Assembly (NCBI GenBank): GCA_949710005.1
Contig: OX453276.1
Location: 1,618,501-1,682,500 of the forward strand
Length of the DNA: 64,000 nucleotides
Origin: Ricordea florida
Taxonomy: Eukaryota > Cnidaria > Anthozoa > Corallimorpharia > Ricordeidae
Direction: 5' to 3'
Shown: one piece after another, positions 39,201-49,400 of the stretch
Position numbering within the stretch: position 1 is the stretch's first letter
Layout: each line of letters starts with the position of its first letter
The notes under the pieces: model-generated
What the model saw: the letters and a program-made list of their open reading frames with translations, nothing else
What the model was told of the DNA's origin: nothing
Database searches by the model: none
Made by a program: the position numbers and the translations under genes

Positions 39201-40430
39201 CAAATTCGCTGAAAACCGCATATTTTGTTCTTCCTTGTCTCGAGGATCATGTTTGAACCTTTTTCAAGCGATTTCAAGACGATTTTGAAGGGGTCTTCGT
39301 TTTTGAGTCTTAGGTCTTCGGTCTTCGTTTTGTACCCACCCGCTTTAAGATCAATTTCACCCATGGCTAGATCGGCATAACTACATGCATTTTTTGGACC
39401 CATGGCCGTACCATGAATCTGAAGAAAGAAATTCTCTTTAAAAACAGAATGGTTGCTTTTCAAACAGATTTTTACAGCTTCTAGTATGCAAGATGTAGAC
39501 GGAATTTTGTTTTCCCTAGCATTCAAAGCTTTCCTAACTGCAGTAAGACCAAGTTTGTTGTCGATGTTGGGGAACATTGAAACCACATCCCACGAAACCA
39601 GTAAGGTGCCAGTTGGAAAAGGTCCACTCGTGTTAAGATCTCCTATTTTGTTAGGCAAATCCGTGGTGTCTTTAATGAATGATGGTAATTTACGAGCAAG
39701 TGGTTGCAAATAGAATTCGGTAAAGGCCGACAAGTTCTCAATTGCCGTACCACAACAAGAGGTAATGAGTCTTAACGGGTTGCCCGTTTTGTGCGTTTTA
39801 ATGTTCCCAAAGGCAACTCCTGGTTTCGCTTCCTTATTTAAAACCCACTTAGCTATTTCGGGGGAAATCTCACCCTTTCCAAGCCATTTGGAACACCAAC
39901 TACTTACTAACGCTAAATGCTTCGAGGTAGGATCTGATTGCAAAGATTTATAGTGCAGCTGGTTGTTGAGCTGACCAAGCATTTTTTCTTCGTACTCTTT
40001 ATCATCAATTAAAACAAAACGGGAACCTTTGTCCTGTATCCGAATCACTACGTTAGAGTTTCTAAGTTCCTTAAGGGCAACACGTTCTTTTCGCGAAAGA
40101 TTATCTCTAGGTTGCTTAATGTTCTCAGGATTGATAAGATCACGCCTTACATTAGCTAAAAAAAGTTCGAGTTCAGGGTACCTGGACGTAGGAGGTCTCC
40201 ATTTCTTTTATATATATATATATATATTGTATATTGTATATACAATATATATATATATATATTGTATATACAATATATATATATATATATATATTGTATA
40301 TACAATATTGTATATATATATATATTGTATATACAATATATATATATATATATACAATATACAATGTATATTGTATATATATATATATATATATGGCGAG
40401 TGTATATATATATATATATATGGCGAGTGG

Positions 40431-40474
<44 letters not shown>

Positions 40475-43400
40475 CTACACCCTGCACTACGAACCAACCC
40501 TACCTACAGCTACACCCTGCACTACGAACCAACCACACCTAACAAGCGAAAAAATCGTCAACGCAGTAACATCCTGTGGTACAACCCCCCTTTCAGCAAG
40601 AACACAAGTACTAACATTGGACACAAATTCCTCGCTCTAGTAGATAAGCACTTCCCAAAAGACCACGAGCTCCGTAAAATCTTCAACCGCAACACCATCA
40701 AGATCAGTTACAGCTGCATGAACAACACTAAACAAATAATAGACAACCATAATAAACGCATCTTAACCACATCTACACAAACCAACAATGCTACCGCCGC
40801 TAACACTAAAGAAAGAAAGACATGCAACTGCCGACAAAAGAACAATTGCCCACTCAACGGAAACTGCCTACAACCATCGCTAATCTACCAAGCCACCGTT
40901 ACGCGCAAAGACAACAACACGTCCCAAACCTACATCGGACTTACGGAAAACGACTTCAAAACAAGATACAGAAACCACACCGCATCTTTCCGCCACGCTA
41001 AACACAGAAACTCCACCGAGCTCAGCAAACACACATGGACCCTTAAAGACAACAACATTGAACACTTTATTTCCTGGCGGATCCTGTCTTCACACTCGCC
41101 ATATAACAGCTCAAGCAAAAGATGTAACCTCTGCCTCAAAGAAAAATTCCTTATCATCTTCCGACCCGAACTATCCACGCTAAACAAACGTAATGAGCTT
41201 GTGTCTTCTTGCCGCCACAGAAACAAAACCCTCTTACGCAATACCTGAAACTTAACGATCTCTATTATTACGTAAATTCAACTACTTTGTATATAAGTGA
41301 TGGTACAGGACATTCCCACCATATCCCCTGATGAGTGGGCAACCACGAAACAGGCTTGTAGGGATAAACCCGTAGTTTGTTTGTGTGTTTTTTTTCTCCC
41401 GCAACAACTATATATATATACAATGTATCATGATTCAAATGCGCCATAAAATAATCATTACGGAAGACAGATGAAATTACATTTGCAAGGGCCTACTCTT
41501 CGCTAACAGTTTGTGGGTTTTTAACGTCCCACAAAGTTATTACGAACAAGCGTTATGACACGGGACCTATTGTTTGTCGTCCTTATCCAAGAAGACTAGA
41601 AACTCTAACCATTTGTAGCTAGATGTCATTGCAAAGGCAGCGCTTTCTCCTCAGTAATTTAAAGACCCCCGGTGATGGTCCGGCCGGGGTTCGAGCACGC
41701 GCCCTCCCGCACGGTAGTCCGGGGCTCAGAGCTGACCGGTGGGGGGGGGGGGAGGGGGTAGAGTTAGTGTTTGGGTGGCTAGGATACTAGTACGTGTAGC
41801 TGAATATTTTAATCCATCTTTCTGTACCTCCGCATAGTTGAAGGAAACGGTGACATTTTCCTTAAGCACATCAGAGGGGTGGGGAGTCATTGAGCTAGTG
41901 ATGATTCGACTCCCAATTCGACTGTTAGGTAGCATTTTCCTGTGGACAAAATAAAGTATTTTACATGGCATTGACATTACATATTGATTGGGAGCAGTTG
42001 TCAAAAACCTCAGCTAACGAGGAACAGGCGCTAGGTTCTTTTTCGCATGCTGACTGTAGAAGACGAGAACGAGTATTTTAATTTTTGAATATGCTCATAG
42101 TTCAATAATGCTTGTAGGGAAGAAATGTGTGTGAACAATAGCTTTTTGCGTGGGCAGACGAAACTACCGCAATTCGACCAGTTAACTAGGTGAATTTCAC
42201 TTACGTACGAACCTTAAATGGGAGGAATTAGTACGTACCCATCTGACAAAAGTACGTCATCATCCGGGACCCACTGATTTACTCCTTCAAAAAGTATTCC
42301 AACGACTATTCTTTCTGGAAAAAAAAGCCCGGATAAAAGACAGATCCTAAACAAAGCATATAAATTCATTAAAGCTATTCTACACGGCTATATGCTATTC
42401 TCTTTCTATCGCCAACGCAGTTTACAAGACGCGACGTTGAAGTTGAAGTAATTTTAAATTCCCCAAGCAAAGATATTACGATGCACTTCTGAACAATTCT
42501 TTTTCAAGCTAAATCGTCATTGCGAAAAATTGCTTTTAATTCTGGGAGAGGTTTCAAGAGGGAATCCACATCAGGAATTTGAGTCTTCAGCGACCAAAAA
42601 CCGTGTGCCAGAATAATTTAAACAATCTCGCATTCTTGTTTACATTTTTCAAGGGCTATAGATATAGTTGGTTCTCTGTAATAACACCAAAACAAAATGT
42701 ATTATGAGCCCGAGAATAGAAATGTCAAATTTCAAAAAATGGTATCTTCCACATGGAATTTTCAGAATTTTACCTGTGAAATTTGACATTTATTTTCACG
42801 GACTCCCATGAGAAATTGCCTTTGGTGTTACTAAAGATAACTCATCATATCTACAGCCCTTGAAAAGCCTGAAAAAAGAAGTCGATATTGCTTAAATTAT
42901 TCTGGTGCAAGGTTTTTGTCCACAGAAAATTGAAATTAATCAATTTCCCGATGGATTCCCTCTTAATCAGCACTTAACACACCTTGTCCTTTAAAGAGAC
43001 CGTGCGGTAGGGAAATACTGGCATTATTTTGTCCTGTGGGGAAATATATCTCGTTTGCTACAGGGAAAACCACGTCTTCTCTGGTGTCCGCAGCCACCTT
43101 TCGAATAAGAAGTGCTGTGCAAGGAAAATAACAAAATTTGGTAAATAGGGAAACAATCTGCAAATTAAGGCAACAGTCTACAAATTAAAGCAATAGGGCT
43201 ATAAATCCGAGATCGAGGTTCCGGAAACTTCTCAGAGTCATCAATAATGCACAAAAGAATGACAAAGGAAATCAAGCACTGTGACGTGTTTGGATATCTG
43301 ATGAAACACGGCTCAGTTTTGCATCTTTAATTTCCCCATATAAGTCGTCTCCTTTACGACACTATACCAAAATACGAGATACAGTGCTTCATCACATATC

Positions 43401-46400
43401 AAACACCTCAAATTTCATTAAAAAATACATCGCCGCGCCAGGGTAGTAGCTAGAATTATTCACTCTGTCACTCTCAGGGTACGCAACAGATTGGCTTGTT
43501 GACATCCACGCCGTGTTTTACAAAATATAACTATCTAACACTGGAAAAGATTTATTGCATGTTGATTCTTCGGATTCGCGTGTTTTCGCCACCTAACGTC
43601 TGGGACATTAACGCACAAAGGGGCGACATAGGCGCCCCAGGACCACCCCCTAGCTACGCCCCTGGGTTCGTCGTATTTTCAGCTCTTTTGCTGTTGTTTT
43701 GTATGTGATGAAACACTGCATCTCGTATTTGATATAACTTATACAATAGACGGGTCAAGCGGCAGTATACTCAAGAAGCGATCAAGAACCACATGGTGCG
43801 CCATTACCTAGGTATCATCAGAAACCCACATGCAGCTAACGCTAACAGCTTGTCCATGATTCAATATTTTACAAGTACCAGATCTGGAAACTGCTTGCCC
43901 CCCCCCCACCCCCCCAGTTTTTGAGGTTATTGGCACCGATTGGTTCATTTGGATTCTCTTGCTTTCCAAATATGGTAGCTGGTAGATTGAATGTTGGCAA
44001 GCTGTGGTTGAAGACATTCAGAGGCAGTTACATGTTTCAAGTATTACGAGTTTCTGATTACATACACAAATATGGTACTTGGTAGATTGAGTGTGGACAA
44101 GCTGTGTTTGAAGACATTCAGAGGCAGTGACACATGTCATTGTCTTATGGATTTCTGATTAGATAAATAGTAACTAGGGAATTTCATATCACCGAGTGTT
44201 TCAATCCATGCATTCAGCGTATAACGAGACCGGTCCAGTACTCACAAACTCTGCGCAAGGTGAAGAAACTCACTAAAATACTGGCGAGTGACTTTCAACT
44301 GTTTATCAACCTGGACTTTCCCGAATTCCAAGGCAAATACTTCAAGTTGTTTTGTTACTAAGAGCGCATTTACTTCATTGTCTTCAATTTTTTCAACATC
44401 AAAACTTTGTAGAAATGCGGAGGTGAAGTTAGCTGCTGTCTAGAAAAAAAAGGAAACGAAACAAGGGTGTAAAAAAATTCCTTAACATTTTTACAAAGCA
44501 TTACCTGTCATTTCGCATTGCATGTTAGTACAATTTTGCTACCATAAAGTTCTTTGGGAAAGATATCATTAGGAAGAGTGTTGCACAACGGTACAAAGCC
44601 AAGTGTAGTAAAATGAAACAACATTTTCCTCCTCTCCAATAGAAAAGAAAAAAAGAAACGAAATGAACCAAGGGTGTAAAAAACCGAACATTAAAAAACA
44701 CTTTACCTGTCATTTCGCATAGCAAATTAGCTTTAAGCATAATTTTTTTAGCAATAACGTTTAAGTCGGTTCCCAACGAAAGATATCATAAGCATGTGTC
44801 GCACAACGATACAAAGCCAAGTCTAGACTAATATCTAGAGGATATTACACAGTGACGCAAAGATATGAATTTTATTTTCGAGTGGTGATAACAATATTGT
44901 TTTTAACACTAGAAAATAAAATTCATATCTTCAAGCCACCGTGTAATGTTCTTTCTATTATATGGAAAAGAAACTAGCGGGAACATTTTGTTAGGACGCG
45001 CGCGTACATCCGGGACATTTGGTACTTAACTTTTTCATATCTTCACTGAGTGAAAATATGGAAAATACGAGTGTTTTAGTTTCCAGTAAAACACTATTAT
45101 CCATGTAATAGATACTTCTATAATAGCAAGTCTTTCTTCTCCTATAAAAAGGCAATTTATATGGTAGGATATTTTTAGAGAAATTTAACGCACATTTATT
45201 ACTTATTGCCTTACCTCCAATGAGACTTTCTCGCTGGCATTAAGGGTTCTAATTTTTCCTTGGAAGAGTTGCAACTTAAAAAATAATAATGAAAGTTTGC
45301 ACTTAAGGCAACCAACTCACCAATGTGGTACTCTTTGTTTTATTATACAGTGTGGTTCTAACTTTTTCATCTGTGGATCAAACCATGCAGTGTGACCATT
45401 CTTTGTAAAGCTACTGAACAGTACTGTACTGTGGTACTGTTTGTTTTACTATATAGTGTGGTTCTTACTTTTTCATCTGTGGATCAAACCATGCAGTGTG
45501 ACCATTCTTTGTAAAGCTACTGAACAGTACTGTACTGTGGTACTGTTTGTTTTACTATACAGTGTGGTTCTAACTTTTTCATCTGTGGATCAAACCATGC
45601 ATTGTGACCATTCTTTGTAAAGCTACTGAACAGTACTGTACTGTGGTACTGTTTGTTTTACTATACAGTGTGGTCCTAACGTTTCATCTGTGGATCAAAC
45701 CATGCAGTGTGACCATTCTCTGGAAAGGGAATGAACAGTAATGTATTGTAGTTACTGACGAAGTTGGTGGTCAAGATGGCTGCATATGGGTCAAGTCTTT
45801 TGATGCATTTTTGCAGAGCTATTTACCTGATCCCTAGCAGACAGTGGTTCTTTCGTTGGCCTTTTTGATTCATCTGAAGACACAGAAGAAAATGAGTAGG
45901 GAAGAGGAGTCACTTCAGTGAACGTTTTCGTTTTTGCTGTTTTAGTCGGCAGAATGCTATTTGCTTTCGATTTCGTTGCTGCTAACCCAATACTTGTTGT
46001 TGTTGTTGTTGTTGTTAACAATGTTACAATTGTTTTTGTCGATGTTGTTGAAAGCACATTACGTTTTAAAGACATTGTTTTTAATTTGTTTAGTAATGTT
46101 GAGGAAGAAACGTCAGTATATTTGGAAGTTTCAAGAGAAACTCTCTTGGTTATTGAAGAGGCAGTCGAAGTTGGTACAACGCTTGTTACTGCTGTTCTTG
46201 TGAGGGCATTAACTTTTGCTGTTGCTGTTGACAGGGGAGAGTTATCGCTTGATATCAAGATATCACTTGTTGACCAGGTGGATATCATTGATGGCGCTTC
46301 GCTGGTAGGTTGGGTTGACTTTGGTTCAGTTGATGATGTTGATTCCTCCGATCCCACTGTTAAGTACGTAACAACACGTCTTAGGGAAAATGTCCAGTTA

Positions 46401-49400
46401 TCAAGTTAATTGTTAAATTGTTGAAATTAAGGGAAGAAAGGTTGGCAAAAGAAACAAGCAACAACTATGTTATTAATCAGATTAGTCCGCAATAATAACA
46501 AGATGCAGCAAATAAACACAGGTTAACTCAATAACACTCTTACACTATGCACTTAATGTATGGTCCCGCGAGAAACAGTTATTTTTGTTTTCCCGAGAGT
46601 ATATCAGGACTCGAGAGAAAACAAAACTAACTAGTTTCCCGAGGGACCATACATACATTAAGTGCCTTGTTATATACTTACACTTTCCCTAAAACAATTA
46701 CATGGCAAAAACAAACAAACAAACAAAGACGGCACAACTAGGGCGTGGGCAACAACTGCACAATTGATCAGGGGCACGTGACCAAGCATCAACCAATCAC
46801 AGTGCTCGTTTTGTTGGATGAAAGTGTGGATACATAACAATACAATTTGTAAGTGTAGCTATTGTTTTCAAACTCAATGGCTTCACTTACGCTTGTTAAG
46901 GTTTCGCTGAATTGACCCCAGAAGTATGATTGATTAGCAGATATTTAACTAACACTTAAGTCCGATGAAGCCACCATAAACTGACGCAACATTAATTAAC
47001 AAGCTGCTGAAGTCATTGTAGCATCGTTAGATATGGATATTTATTAACTTCACAAAATAATACTCAAGAGAGAGAAAATATGGTTCCAGAAGTCTAGAAA
47101 CTGTACTTGCTTTTGAGCGAGCACAGTTCCACAGTTTTAGTACTTAAAACCGTACTATTCTTAAATACGTGACCAGAACAGGGTCAAAAAGATAAATGCG
47201 TTATTGACCAAGGTCAAGATGGCCGCTTATTAGTCAAGTTGTTTCTAGCATTTTCATTGATCGAGATGCAGTCGAGATCAATAAAAGGGCAACAAAGAAC
47301 GAGGCCAATATATACCCATATTGACTGAACACGCCTGTTCAATAAATATGGCCATTTTGTTTAGCTTTTTTACGCGGGACAACGCGGAAAATCCCGAATG
47401 GGTAGGACAGGCCCATCTTGCCCGCACGGGTAGCCAATCAGAACTCAGGATTCGCCTCATTTTGCACTTGTCATATACAGATATGAATATTTACCAATAG
47501 TATACAAGAGAATTCCAGGACCTTTACTTTTCCATCAACATGTTTTCTCAGTTAGGTTAAGTTTAGGTACCACTCAGTGCATTTCTTTTATTCCTATCAC
47601 CGTTAGTGGATGTCCACAAGAAAGTGAATCACCCAAAGTTAAGATCACGCACGAAGATTGACGGTGACCGAAATGAGATAACGATTGTTGGGACCCTTTT
47701 GATCGCGTGAAAGAAATGAAGTTTGACGGTATTCTAACCTTTTTCACACAAGTAATAGTATGAGTCGTCGCAGCTGTTCGGTGCCATTTTTGGACTAGTT
47801 GCAGTAAGCAGGTAGCAAAACCGTCCATTGCCGTCGCTTTTTTCGGCAACGTCATCAAGTTCGTTGCTGTTCACTGGATCGTTCCCATTCCAAGTGAAAT
47901 CATGGTTATGGTGGTATCTGTTAGCAAAAAGAAAGAACTTAGCAAGTTCAGCTAACGAAGACAACAGAATTATACAAAATGATGTAGCATACAATCCAGA
48001 ATTCCAGACAAACAAATTTGTCGTAACCAGAGAAAGAAAAAATCGCCTAGCGACTTAAAAATGGGCATGCGCGGAGACCTTAATTCAGTTTTTGTCTGGA
48101 CTACTATATGTAGCTCACACTATAGCTATCGAAAAATGTTCGTCCGTGTGTCCGTCACACATCACGTGACCGATCTTGGCCAATTGGAATGAATATCACC
48201 TTGTGCTTTTCCTGGCTTCTTCCCATTCGATTCGGTAAATAAACTTTCGTTTTTACAGAATGTTTTTGGACAGAATTACTCCCTCAACTTATCACAGCAT
48301 TCAGGGCATGCATCTCGGCCGACTGAAATGCAATGATGTTTATCTTGTAGCAAGGTGAAGTTAATTCGTTAGGTTACCGATCCAAACACGCGAAAATGGC
48401 GAACGAGATACTAGTTCGGAGGGTAAGTGAGCCTCATCTGAGGATAGTTCAGCCTCTTTGGAGGTTAAATGAACCCGTATCATGTTTATGGTGGGATCAG
48501 TTAACAATGAACGGCTTTGTGAAACTTTGTATCATAATCTTCTCATGCCAATATGCTTTAGTACACAATCTCACCTCTGAAAGCTGTGCTAAGTAAAGAG
48601 AGCAGTTCTGCTCTTCACATTTACGATAAAGTAAATTCATATCAGACGTTTGTGAAACCAAGCGCAAGCCCTTTTAGAGTTGTTCTATTATGTCGTCAGC
48701 CTAAACCAATTCTCAAAAGCCATAATTCAGAAACGAAATTGCCAAGAGACCGTGAATCTTCCAGGTTACCATTGAGCTCGCTTTTACGAACACTGAAAAG
48801 AAAAAAAGTTGAGGAAACGTTTGTGGAAGAGGTTAACAAAGATTACCACAATACCATCATTGCTGTCTGATTTATTAAACAACTTCAAGTCTTGGCATCT
48901 TCACTTTGTATTTAGGAGTGACTCCTTTTCTTAGCAGGTGGTTCTGTAAGCTATTAGAGCAATGTTGTAGAAAGAAAGAAGGAAGTAACCTCTAGACGTA
49001 CCGATTAAATTGTGGAACGTTAAAAGTGTGGTAAAAATAGTTTTAATTTATTTTTCATGTAAAATGAAAAAAAGAAAGACAATAACTTACAACAAAGTGA
49101 ACAAAATCCCTTAACGTTTTTTCTTTTTTGGCGTCCCTGATTATGCTGTTTACAAATGTGGATAAAAATATGGCAACTGACCCCAGGGTTAGGTGTCTTC
49201 TTTGTCGTTTGTCCTTCACAATTGTAGCCTACACATGTACCCTGAGGGTATCTATTTTTTTAACTCGGAAATGTAAACAGGTTTAGGATTACTTTACGCT
49301 TCTTCAAAAAGGAAAAAAGAGGAAAACAGTTTACTACGGAGTTATTTGTGTGGCATTTACTTAGAACCCCCAAACAATCCGAAAAACCCAGTCGAAATCC

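Larger units (their letters stand above)
23186..39341. mobile_element. Polinton/Maverick (polintovirus-like), complete
   Basis: A 16,156-bp unit bounded by inverted repeats beginning GGGTGGGTACAAAACGAAGA and flanked by a 10-bp direct repeat. It encodes protein-primed PolB, RVE integrase, a probable double-jelly-roll capsid protein, A32-like packaging ATPase, a minor-capsid candidate, and small membrane proteins: the core set of Polintons, which can integrate and are thought to form virions. All frames but one are open and the inner TIR copies are nearly identical, so insertion seems recent. It is inserted in a PLE within an intron of gene B. Confidence 0.95.
37114..39341. repeat. Right terminal inverted repeat of the Polinton (expanded)
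   Basis: About 2.2 kb against 0.68 kb on the left. The inner 37114-37374 matches the left TIR almost base for base. It is then interrupted by a 1.25-kb palindrome (37375-38618) and resumes as five 153-bp units plus a 143-bp one. The terminus GTACCCACCC at 39332-39341 mirrors the left end. Confidence 0.88.

Noticed and set aside
38521..39300. CRISPR array
   Set aside because: The 153-bp units are contiguous tandem repeats without variable spacers, and the genome is eukaryotic.
40156..40542. Tyr/Ile-repeat proteins
   Set aside because: Translations of the TA microsatellite, open on both strands by chance.
46010..46400. Plus-strand frame rich in Val
   Set aside because: It is the complement of the Ser/Thr-rich mucin exon of gene B.
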